A DNA stretch of 64,000 bases. Source: Salvelinus alpinus (lineage: Eukaryota > Chordata > Actinopteri > Salmoniformes > Salmonidae). Position 1 is the stretch's first letter. Each line of letters begins with the position of its first letter. Position numbers and translations under genes: made by a program. The notes below the pieces were generated by a model. The model saw nothing but the letters and a program-made list of their open reading frames with translations, searched no databases and was not told the DNA's origin. The DNA is taken from contig NC_092092.1 of assembly GCF_045679555.1 (NCBI RefSeq), forward strand, positions 10,726,690-10,790,689, given 5' to 3'. Positions 54,301 through 64,000 of the stretch are shown here, piece by piece.

Positions 54301-56790
54301 TGTGCCAATTGTAAACTATAATGCATAATTCCCCATAAATAGTATTATAGTGCAGTGTGAACAGTTTTTACTATGCAGTATACAGAGATAATTAGCATTG
54401 GAGTGACATAGGAAGTGCGGGCAGGTGGAGAAATCAAACAGTTACACAAGGACAGGGTTCGAGCATAACTAAAGGCACATATCTGTATTACAGACCAATG
54501 CAAAGCTGTTTAGCAAAAATAAATTAGCAGAAAGAAATCAAGTGATCTTTCAAACAGATTATGTTTGTCTCCCATACTGCACCGGTCCCCATGGAGCTGA
54601 AGCATAATAACTGCCTGAATACAGTAGTAGATCTGAACCTTAGCCTGCACATACAGTAATGCTGATATTGTTTTTTTTTTTACAGTATATCAGACCCTTA
54701 CATTTATGTTCAAATCATACCATAAATCAACTACTATGACATGGGGAGGATTGTAGTAGTATATCCACATTACTGTACTCTTTAAATCGTATTATAGATT
54801 TAAATATTCCTTCAGAGGATTTGACATTCACCTAAACTGTATTGAATTACCAAGTCATAATACTGTTCCTTGTTAGAGGTAGACATGAATTAAAATAAAT
54901 GTGTAAAATCTCTGATACAGAGTATGGCTTAACATTTTTCTTGTTTAAGAAGGTACCTTAATATATATTCACTGAGCACATCATTTGAGCCATCGTTCAT
55001 GCTCACTCACGTGAAAAGAAATGTCTTTTACGTAAGTAAAACGTAATTATCCCGAAAGACCGGCCTTGACCCTCAAATATCAGGATGCACATTAATGAGA
55101 AATGCCATGGTTATCAGTGCGGTCCAAAACCTTGCCTAGGTACTGCTTTGCTGTGTCTAAATGGCTGGAAGGACTGTAGTTAGGCATGGAAAATACGAGC
55201 TATAGAATGCTTAGAGACAGAGATACAGAGGTGGAGAAGTATCTGGGCTGTAGCCAGGTCCGTGGCTGATTAAGCTTATCTCACCCAAAGCCAGGGGTGC
55301 TGTGATCCATAGAGAGCAATCCATCAGGACCCAGAATGTCAGCCGCCCGTATCTGTCTGGTCTTCATGTCCGTCTCCTGTTCTTTCAGCTCTCTGGAGAG
55401 TGAGTAATGGAGCAGTGGTCACCCTGGCTGTGTTTATAGGTCTGCTGTGAAAAGATATGCCTCCCTTCATCTCACCTGTGTAGCTGCACACGTTTAATAC
55501 AGCATCTTGCACCTGGATATTCCTAGATAAGCCCCCCAAATGAGGTATACTAGTAGCAAGATCTTATCATGTATTTATTAATTTCCTTGAAATATTGTGA
55601 TTCCTTAGATGACTGACGATAAAATATAACTTCATATTTCTAATCACAGCATAGGTGAGTTGCAATTATAGATTTAATCAACTCACTACCATAAAATGCA
55701 TTGGTGAAGGCTGATAACTCAGGCTATCCAGTGGCACTCTTTATCAGTGTCATTTCCTGGGAAATAGAGATTTGTCTGAAAATCAGCAGATCTCTCTTAT
55801 TGTGTTTGACTGGTGTATCGCTGAAGGATTAACGTCATTTAACTAGATTTAGGAGGACAGACTGAGCACTGGACATTAATGCATTTCTGGGTTATGTGGT
55901 TTTGGGACTACACAGCTGCTTAATGACATATATAGGAACTCTGCATGCATCACTTTTGTTGGACTACTAACACCTGTATACATTGCAGCTTGACATTTAC
56001 TGTCACGAGTCTTGTCCTGGAGGCAGAACTGAGCAATGTCCCCTTAGATAGGCTAGCTGCAAAGTCAAAATTGGCTATAATGCAAAAATTAATCTAAACA
56101 AAAATGAGCTTTTTGGTCTTAATTTAAGGTTAGAGTTTGGCATTAGGGTTAACGGTGTGGTTAAGGTTAGGTTTAGGTTTAAAATCACATTTTATGAATG
56201 TGGCTGTGCCAGCTAGTGACCACTTTGCAGAGCTGCCTCCAGAACAAAATTCATGACGAAATTGCTAAACTGCATATACATCAGTTAGCCAGTATACAGT
56301 TCTCTGTACAAGTCCTCCAAACAGCTCCTTTCTATTGATGCAGATTAGACGTCATTACATTAGAGAGCTGGATACTCTCACTATGTATCCACTTGTTTTT
56401 CTTACATTCATACGACTAAGTCATAATAAAGGATATCACATACTCACCATATAAAACACAAATACTGTTATATTATAATATCCTCTGGTGTATTCAGGAG
56501 CTCTTCATAAGGACCCTCGTCTTCGGTCAACAAGGCGAAGACGAACTCAGCCTTACTTTTACCGCTCACTCTGGTCAGGGAGAACCAGCGATGACTCAAG
56601 GTGAAATGACTTCCTTTCGGCCCAGTTGCCCTCACAGGAAGAAGGGCAGACACAACACAGGATCTTAACTCTCATCTACCACAGATGAGTGAATTACAAA
56701 ACGATTGCTTTCAACAGCAGACAGAATTGCTATCAGCCATTACCTCTGGTACCAGCTCCCATGAATTCACACTGATTAAAAGCCAGTTGA
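54301..56790. other. Intergenic DNA without recognised gene
   Basis: A 61-codon minus ORF at 56468-56653 (HFTLSHRWFSLTRVSGKSK, EDEGPYEELLNTPED) looks protein-like but was not recognised. At 56140-56170 a TTAGGTTTAGGTTT-like stretch. Nothing else. Confidence 0.25.
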
Positions 56791-56792
56791 CT

Positions 56793-58009
56793 GGATCTGA
56801 CTTAGGACCTCTACCAAGAGAAAACCACCCAGGCTATAGAGGAGAATGAAATCATCCACATCTTTACTAATGATAGAGAAATCTGCTGTAAAGCAGTATC
56901 CAAATCCAACAGTTATAGTGATCACAATATTACCATATCCAGGAAAACCAAAGTTCCAAAGGCTGGACCTAATATTGTGTATAAGAAGTCCTAAAGAATA
57001 TTTGCTGGTCTGTGGTGTGTAATGAGGAGCAACCAGACGCTGCACTTGACACATTTATGAAATTGCTTTCTCCAGTTACTAATAAGAATGCACCCATTAA
57101 GAAAATGACAAAAATTGTAATCCCGGTGAATTGATGAGGAATTGAAAAATGTTATGGTTGAAAGGGATGAGCCAAAAGGAACGGCAACAAAGTCTGGCTG
57201 TATAACCAACTGGCAAACATTCTGCAAATTGAGAAATCATGTGACTGAATAAAAAGAAGAAGAAACTACACTATGAAACAAAGAATGACAGCAAAAAGCT
57301 TTGGAGTACCTTAAATTAAATTTTGGGCAAAAGGGCAAACTCAGCTCCTAGTCCATCATTCATTAAATCAGATGGCTCATTCATCACAAAACCCACTGAT
57401 ATTGCCAACTACTTTAATTTTTTTTTAATTGGCAAGAAAAGCAAAGTTAGGCATGACATGCCAGGAACAAATGCCAAACCTACACATCCAAGCTTAACTG
57501 ATCAAATTATGAAAGACAAGCATTGTAATTTTGTGACTGCTGAAGAGGTGAAAAAATTATTGTTATCTATCAACAATGACAAGCCACCTGAGTCTGACAA
57601 CTTGGATGGAAAATTACTGAGGATGATAGCGGACGATATTGCCACCTCTTCAATCTAAGTTTACAAAAGATGTGTGTGCCCTCAGGCCTGGAGGGAAGCA
57701 AAAGTCATTCCGCTACCCAAGAATAGTACAGCACCCTTCACTGGCTCAAATAGCCGATCAATCAGCTTACCAACACTTAGTAAACTTTTGGAAAAAATAG
57801 TTTTTGACCAGATACAATACTATTTTACAGTAAATAAATGAACAGACTATCAGCACGCTTATAGGGAAGGACATTCACAACACGGCACTTACACAAATGA
57901 CTGATTGGGTGAGAGAAATTGATAATAAAAAAAATTGTGGGAGCGGTTTTGTTAGACTTCAGTGCAGCTTTTGACATGATCAATCATAGTATGCTGCTGG
58001 AAAAACATA
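56793..58009 (+). mobile_element. LINE fragment (endonuclease end and reverse transcriptase start)
   Basis: Plus frames give WIDEELKN-VMVERDEAKG-type linker text near 57130, then an open stretch 57323-57658 (FIKSDGSFITKPTDIANYFN, LLLSINNDKPPESDNLDG), then WREAKVIPLPKN, SLPTLSKLLEKIVFDQI and LLDFSAAFDMINH in shifting frames: reverse transcriptase blocks. Cut by Tc1 copy 6 at 58010. Confidence 0.75.
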
Positions 58010-59480
58010 CAGTGCATTCGTAAAGTATTCAGACCCCTTGACTTATTCCACGTTATGATAAAATTGTTTTCCCCCCTCAATCTACACACAATACTCCATA
58101 GCGACAAAGTAAAAACAAGTGTTTAGATATTTAACATTTACATATTTATTCAGACCTTTTACTCAGTACTTTTGTTGAATCGCCTTTGGCAGTGATTACA
58201 GCCTTGAGTCTTAGGTATGATGCTACAAGCTTGGCGCAACTATATTTGTGCCGTTTCTCCCATTCTTCTCTGCAGATCCTCTCAAGCTCTGTCAGGTTGG
58301 ATGGGGAGCGTCGCTGCACAGCTATTTTCAGGTCTCTCCGGTCTCTGGTTGGGCCACTCCGGTCAACTCCGGTCTCTGGTTGGGCCACTCAAGGACATTC
58401 AGAGACTTGTCCCGAAGCCACTCCTGCATTGTCTTGGCTGGGTGCTTCGGGTCGTGTTCCTGTTGGAAGGTGAACCTCCTCCCTAGTCTGAGGTCCTGAG
58501 CGCTCTGGAGCAGGTTTTCATCAACGATCTCTCTGTACTTTGCTCTGTTCATCTTACCCTCAATCCTGACTAGTCTCCCAGGCCAGGCCGTTGAAAAACA
58601 TCCAAGCATGCCACCACCATGATTCACCGTAGGGATGGTGTCAGGTTTCCTCCAGACTTGACGCTTGGCATTCAGGCCAAAGAGTTCAATCTTGGTTTCA
58701 TCAGACCAGAGAATCTTGTTTCTCATGGTCAGAGTCCTTTAGGTGCCTTTTGGCAAACACCAAGCAGGCTGTCATGTGCTTTTTACTGAGGAATGGCTTC
58801 AGTCTGGCCACTCTACTATAAAAGGCCTGATTGGTGGAGTGCTGCAGAGATGGTTGTCCTTCTGGAAGGTTCTCCACAGAGGAATTCTGGAGCTCTATCA
58901 GAGTGACCATTGGGTTCTTGGTCATCTCCCTGACCAAGGCCCTTCTCCCTGATTGCTCAGCTTGGCAGGGCAGCAAGCTCTAGGTAGAGTCTTGGTGGTT
59001 CCAAACTTCTTCCATTTAAGAATGATGGAGGCCACTATGTTCTTAGGGACCTTCAATGCTGAAGACATGTTTTAGCATCCTTCCCCAGATCTGTGCCTCG
59101 ACACAATCCTGTCTCGGGGCTCTACAGACAATTCCTTCAACCTTATGGCTTGGTTTTTGTTCTGACATGCACCGTCTACTGTGGGACCTTATATGGACAG
59201 GTGTGTGCCTTTCCAAATCATGTCCAATCAATTGAATTTACCACAGGTGGACTCCAATCAAGTTGTAGAAACATCAAGGATGATCAATGGAAACAGGATG
59301 CACCTGAGCTCAATTTCTAGTCTCATAGCAAAAGGTCTGAATACTTATGTAAACAACCTATTTTTTTTTATAAATCTAAAAAAACGTTTTTGCTTTGTCA
59401 TTATGGGGTATTGTGTGTAGATGAGGAATTGTTTTTATTTAACACATTGTAGAATAAGGCTGTAACGTAACAAAAATCTG
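58010..59480 (-). mobile_element. Tc1-like transposon, copy 6, truncated right end
   Basis: Same family as copies 2 and 5. TA at 58008-58009, then CAGTGCATTCGTAAAGTATT. Minus transposase pieces 58976-58701, 58726-58328 (WRKPDTIPTVNHGGG, FQQEHDPKHPAK). FQQEHDP shows a changed residue where sister copies have FQQDNDP. Inserted into LINE reverse transcriptase sequence. Confidence 0.85.
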
Positions 59481-59891
59481 GCTTAGGACGGTTACCGAGA
59501 TGAGATCTGGCTTAGGACCGTTACCAAGAGGAAACCACCCTGGCTATAGAGGAGCTGAGGAATGAGGCCATGAGTGCTCTTGTGTGGGTGACTATCCCAT
59601 GCTGTCTCCATTGACTTGAGGACATAAGACACTTAACCTCTCAAAAGGAGAGGAATGAAATGCATTTCAAAATGGGCCTGGTTACCAATTAGGTAACAGT
59701 GATGCAGCTGAGAGTTTTCAGTCAGGAAGAATCAACCTGACTACCACTGTTAAGCGACTTCAATAACCACATTAGGAGTGATGCATCTCACTGTGTGTGT
59801 CTAATAGCAACTGAGGCAGCCGTTGCTCCCCCTACACCTATCTGATTTTTCCTGTTCTTGGCAAATGAGATTTTACATTGACACTATAACC

Positions 59892-60141
59892 CAGGGGTGT
59901 AAAACTAACTTTACGCAGGGGCCGTATTCGGTTATATTTTCAGTGCTCCTTCACTGTCTAGTTTTATTTAGGTTATTATTAGTGAGCTGGACACACAAAC
60001 TGCATGAATGTAGAACCATTATAATTTCTACAGTAAAGTATATTGTGTCCATAACACCTCCCATAAAATATTTTTCAAAATTAAAAACACTCAAACGAGC
60101 TGGATTGGAACCCATCCCCGGCCGTATGTTTTACACCCCTG
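59892..60141. mobile_element. hAT-like MITE with perfect 8-bp target duplication
   Basis: CAGGGGTGTAAAACTAAC ... GTATGTTTTACACCCCTG, 250 bp, flanked by CTATAACC on both sides (59884-59891, 60142-60149). Confidence 0.88.
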
Positions 60142-60149
60142 CTATAACC

Positions 60150-61265
60150 GCTTTCCTCTTATCCTACTACAACAGCTTACATAAAACTGATTGCACCACA
60201 CATAATATTCATTATATCTGACAGCCAAGGCCCATAATACAAAATTAAAACTTTTATTTTGGGGTCAGGGAGTCAATTGCAGTTCACATTTGCAAGGGAA
60301 ATACTAAACTATGATGACATGTAAGTTAGACAAGTTATTGTGTGTATATTTAAACATCACGTCCCAGGATTTTGATAAACCCCTTTTATTTAAAAAAGTT
60401 TAAATACTTCTTGCAAAAATAAGCTTTACTTACCACCGGCCACAAACAGATGAAGCTCTTCAGTATGTTTCCATGCCTTGCAAGAGGCCCAGGTCCAGGT
60501 CTGCAGTTAAGTTGGTGAAGAGTGTGTGACAAATATAAATATGTATATGTAAATATACATGATTTTAAGTCAAACTCATCAGCATTTGAGTGCCTGGACA
60601 TGGAGTTTTATATCATGTAATACTTTTTGTGGATATAACATTTCTTTAAATGTGTAATTTATTGTAACAGACTGAACAATGCTAGACAATGCAAGACAGG
60701 TAAACTGCCTCTGTTGGCCATTGGTGTTGTGTAGACGTTTCCTGACCTCTTGTGGCATGTAGTTGAATGTGCATACTTACACATTACACTAGTTACCTGG
60801 ATTCACTAAAATGCAAATTGTAGGGGTAAAAAGTATGTACAACTGCTGCAATAGAAACATGTATTTAATTAATTGTCAGTAAAAATTACAGAGGATCGGA
60901 ACCAGATCAAATAAAGCCACCATTTAAAACCAAAGCGTATCCCACAACTGAAATGAAATCTAACTAACTTAACAGCAGAAACAACATCAGTTTCAGATAC
61001 AATAAGTATATCTGATTAAATCATGATCATCATTCCATCAAATTATGGAGATGGCATTACTAATGTAAACCAATGGGTTTTAACCACCACCATACACAAT
61101 CTTAATAACTCAACACTTTTTACATCAAAACATATTTAAAGAGTAATGGAGGCAGTGAAAAGACTTCTTCATAAACCGTGCATTGAACTTTAGATTTTGT
61201 TTGACAAAAAGTAGGACCATACTTTAAACAATTTAAAAGCAAATGTCATACTATATTACTGGTGG
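60150..61265. other. Intergenic DNA without recognised gene
   Basis: AT-rich; nothing recognised. Confidence 0.3.
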
Positions 61266-61269
61266 CATT

Positions 61270-61430
61270 AGGGTTATTATGATCAGTGAGAGCGTTGGGC
61301 CAGAAACAGAAAGGTCGCTGGTTCAAATACCTGAGGTGACAAGGTGAAAAATCTGACTATGGCTGACCCTGTAAAACAACACATTTCACTGTACCTATTT
61401 GTTGTATGTGTCAATAAAACATTTTTTATA
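61270..61430 (+). repeat. tRNA-derived SINE, forward
   Basis: GTGAGAGCGTTGGGCCAGAA ... TCGCTGGTTCAAATACC (B box) ... AAGGTGAAAAATCTGAC. Confidence 0.7.
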
Positions 61431-61464
61431 TATTTGTATGACACATTTGGCAAAGCACAAGATT

Positions 61465-61628
61465 TACATTACATTTACATTTAAGTCATTTAGCAGACGC
61501 TCTTATCCAGAGCGACTTACAAATTGGAAAGTTCAGACATATTCATCCTGGTCCCCCCGTGGGGAATGAACCCACAACCCTGGCGTTGCAAGCGCCATGC
61601 TCTACCAACTGAGCCACACGGGACCACT
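61465..61628 (-). repeat. tRNA-derived SINE, reverse, well preserved
   Basis: CATTTAGCAGACGCTCTTAT ... GAACCCACAACCCTGGCG ... CTACCAACTGAGCCACACGG. Confidence 0.8.
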
Positions 61629-61728
61629 TAAGGACCTTATATCACTCTTAGTATGCCATTTGCGTATAAAATATTTATAAAGCATTATATGGGAAGTATA
61701 GGCCTTCAGGAGTGTCATTAAAAGCTGA

Positions 61729-61734
61729 TTTATT
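61729..61734 (-). terminator. Candidate rnaset2 poly(A) signal
   Basis: Minus-strand AATAAA about 430 nt downstream of the rnaset2 stop. Would place the MITE at 61925-62110 inside the 3' UTR. Confidence 0.35.
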
Positions 61735-61924
61735 CCCTGAGTTAAAACATGATCAACCTGCTTCTAAGAATCAAGCAGTACAATTTTAAGTTTGAATGCC
61801 AGAAAACACATCAAAATAGCAGTAGACAAATTCAATTGGAAACAGTTGTGTTTTTAGTAGTTCAGTATAGTATTTCTGAGCTAACTCACACTTAGTAGAA
61901 CCTTGTATCTACACTCAGGAAAAA

Positions 61925-62110
61925 AAGGTGCTATCTAGAACCTTAAAGGGTTCTTCGGCTGTCCCCAAAGTAGAACCCTTTGAAGAACTATTTTTGGTTG
62001 CAGGTAGAACCCTTTTGCGTTCCATGTAGAACCCTTTCTACAGAGGGTTCTACCTGGAACCAAAAATGTTTTTCCTATGAGACAGCCGAATAACCCTTTT
62101 TTCGAAGAGT
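61925..62110. mobile_element. Palindromic MITE
   Basis: GGGTTCTTCGGCTGTC and reversed GACAGCCGAATAACCC arms around repeated GTAGAACCCTTT motifs; a common fish MITE, directly downstream of rnaset2. Confidence 0.7.
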
Positions 62111-62162
62111 ATGTTCCATGTGAGATATGACTGATTATAGAGTCACCAGACCTCACTAGCCA

Positions 62163-62357
62163 CTACATTGATGGCTTCCCCTTAAAGGGAGGGTAGTAGA
62201 CAGGTGTGGCATGGTCACATACACTGAACTCTGTACCCTTAACATTGAGGAAGTCAATTAGTCTCAGAGTGTCTGTCTCAGAATGCTCACAGTTGGCAAG
62301 TTGGAAGTCTGAGTTGAAGCAGATCTCGATCTGGCCCAAGATTTGCACCTTCCCACC
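62163..62357 (-). CDS. rnaset2: rnaset2 last exon
   Basis: GGKVQILGQIEICFNSDF to PPFKGKPSM and TAG. Four Cys in this and the previous exon match the family disulfide pattern. Acceptor TCACAG. Confidence 0.93.
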   Translation of the reverse strand, partial: GGKVQILGQIEICFNSDFQLANCEHSETDTLRLIDFLNVKGTEFSVCDHATPVYYPPFKGKPSM

Positions 62358-63888
62358 CTGTGAACAAGAAATAACTTAGTGATATGGTCTCCATTCAGGG
62401 TTAGGATTCATGATTTAACATTTTAGTTGTGTGAAACAAACACTATTTATGTAGAATGAATAAGGAAATGTATTCTAAATACAAAAATTGTACACAATCC
62501 ACATAATCCTCTACTCTTCAAAGAAAACCTGTAGGCAAATTCAATAACTAGTTGTGCTTGAGTTTGCATTTTACCAAAATAAAAATATTTAAAAAAACAT
62601 GATACCTTTGGATGAATACACTGAATCTTTGGTTTCACACTGTAGAAGTTGAGAATGATTCCTTCGATGTGGTCAAACTAAAAACACAGAAGTAGTACAT
62701 TTAACCATGAGTATTCATCACATGCACATCTGAATCATTTCACTGACAGTAGCTAAGTACAAATGTAAGATCTTAATTTGATTACCCTGTTGCAGGAAAG
62801 TTTTCCTGCAACGCAAGAACTTCAACATGTGAAGTGTATTTGAGGTTTAAAAAGGCTTCTAAAGTTTGTAATTTCCACTTTGAAATTTCTGACTTGGAGT
62901 TTCCCTTACGAAAAATGTATCAACCCTTACAAAAATGTCCATTAATTAGACATAATAATTCACATTTCCTGTTGCTGCAGGATTATTTTCCTGCTGTAGC
63001 AAACTGGCTCCAATCAAGATCTTACATCTGTAAACAGGAACAGTAAGTCAAATGACTTGGAGTAAATTAAAAACTATGGCGGGTTTCCCATAACACGGGG
63101 TTTCATTTAAAACAGTATAGTATGTTTCTTGATATGACGCAAAAATACTTGCTGTTCTTTAAGTCTAACTTTAAACATACAGCAATTTAATCAGTGCAAA
63201 ATGCCATTGTCCTTGGTAATGTCGTAATAATGATGTACTTACAGCATAGTAAGTCTCCGAGGGCACAATGTTAAATTTCTTCATCACTCTGAAGACATAA
63301 AGAATTTATAAATAACTAGTAGAAACATAAATCAGGCTTCAGGGTATACAGACCATATATTATCCCATATGTTTCATGAGGATACTCTGTTATTTCAGTA
63401 CACTTACCCATCAAGGTCTAATGTGTGATACAGCTCCAGGACTTTGCCAAAGTATTTGTGTTGACTGTTTAGGGACTCTGCTTTTGCAGCACACGTTCCA
63501 TGTTTTTGCCATTCATATTGCCTGTAAATAGAAGATCAAATGTGCTAACATTTGTTTAGGAAAATCTTCTTACCTGAAAATATAACAATGACCTGGAGTA
63601 AAGTATTTATACAAAATAGAAAATTAGAACAGACCAGAATTCAGAGGATGCTGGAGTTATAAGATCCGGCCACCACTTCTGCATATCTGGAAGTAGGTCC
63701 TGTAAAACATAGTCACGATCAAACATTTCTCTTAATTTTTTAAATTATAAACACTTGACTTTTGACTTCAAAATTATTATTTTTGTCACGAATAAGCAAA
63801 ATGTATGTCTTTTCCCCCAGCAGAACATACCTGGATTAGAGTTACATTGAAGTGCCAAGATGAATTGCATTCCTGGCCTTTATCTGGC
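62163..63888 (-). CDS. rnaset2: Ribonuclease T2, 3' six exons (5' part outside window)
   Basis: Secreted or lysosomal acid RNase that cleaves single-stranded RNA. Exons in transcript order: 63831-63888, 63635-63699, 63408-63521, 63243-63288, 62606-62677, 62163-62357; all GT-AG and in phase. The first starts inside the HGLW-PDK active-site box (PDKGQECNSSW). The second catalytic box is FWQYEWQKHGTC, split between exons with the HGTC intact. Then NSQHKYFGK, KFNIVPSETYYA, KPKIQCIHPK and IEICFNSDFQLANC. The C-terminus VYYPPFKGKPSM matches the VFYPPPKK-type end of vertebrate RNASET2. The signal peptide and first active-site histidine lie beyond the right edge. Confidence 0.94.
62606..62677 (-). 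CDS. rnaset2: rnaset2 exon e
   Basis: FDHIEGIILNFYSVKPKIQC to IHPK. Donor GTATCA. Confidence 0.93.
62757..63031. mobile_element. MITE in rnaset2 intron
   Basis: Inverted ends TACAAATGTAAGATCTTAAT and ...AAGATCTTACATCTGTA, full length about 275 bp; same family as the split copy at 32361-32880. Confidence 0.75.
63243..63288 (-). CDS. rnaset2: rnaset2 exon d
   Basis: VMKKFNIVPSETYYA. Donor GTAAGT. Confidence 0.9.
63408..63521 (-). CDS. rnaset2: rnaset2 exon c (catalytic box)
   Basis: QYEWQKHGTCAAKAES to YHTLDLD. Glu and His of EWxxHGTC are the conserved catalytic residues. Donor GTAAGT. Confidence 0.95.
63635..63699 (-). CDS. rnaset2: rnaset2 exon b
   Basis: DLLPDMQKWWPDLITPAS to SEF; Trp codon split. 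Donor GTCTGT. Confidence 0.92.
63831..63888 (-). CDS. rnaset2: rnaset2 exon a
   Basis: PDKGQECNSSWHFNVTLIQ, continuing a split Trp codon. NSS and NVT are potential N-glycosylation sites. Donor GTATGT. Confidence 0.92.
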
Positions 63889-64000
63889 CTGTAAGACACA
63901 GACATTGGTCAAATGTGTACAAAGATAACAGAGTACACGACAGTTTCTTGTCACTCAAACTCAGAAACCATGATGATTGGGTTGCGGGCAAAGGCAGCAT

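Overview
This is vertebrate nuclear DNA, almost certainly from a salmonid fish. The three genes are split by many introns with GT-AG junctions. The intergenic and intronic DNA is packed with salmonid-type repeats: two families of Tc1-like transposons, tRNA-derived SINEs, LINEs, hAT-like MITEs, and many minisatellites. No prokaryotic feature is present. I read exons by translating both strands and requiring that consecutive exons join in phase.

Three genes lie on the minus strand in the order mpc1 - rps6ka2 - rnaset2. The same neighbours sit together on human 6q27. (1) 964-3203: mpc1, a mitochondrial pyruvate carrier subunit. Its reading frame closes only if a 4-nt microexon is spliced in. (2) 12648-45671: rps6ka2 (RSK3), complete, with 21 coding exons that sum to 2205 nt (734 residues plus stop). 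All catalytic and regulatory motifs of both kinase domains are present. (3) 62163 to beyond the right edge: the 3' part of rnaset2, six exons, including the catalytic HGTC box.

Region by region: 1-3.5 kb mpc1; 3.6-7 kb a duplicated block interrupted by a 2.9-kb DNA transposon with 17-bp inverted ends, TTAA at both borders and a decayed Mutator-like transposase; 7-12.6 kb intergenic DNA with two Tc1 elements; 12.6-45.7 kb rps6ka2, whose introns hold a Tc1 element, an antisense LINE of about 3.9 kb, two solo LTRs with 5-bp target duplications, and seven minisatellites; 45.7-62.1 kb intergenic DNA with nested transposons, among them a hAT-like composite that contains a broken copy of part of rps6ka2 exon 1; 62.1-64 kb rnaset2.

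The most unusual signal is that two rps6ka2 introns (16 and 18) begin with a minisatellite whose unit copies the 5' splice site. In each, the array starts at the exon end and repeats a donor-like sequence about 5 times. The genes do not form one pathway: mpc1 imports pyruvate into mitochondria, rps6ka2 acts downstream of ERK, and rnaset2 is a secreted or lysosomal ribonuclease. Their co-location is conserved synteny.
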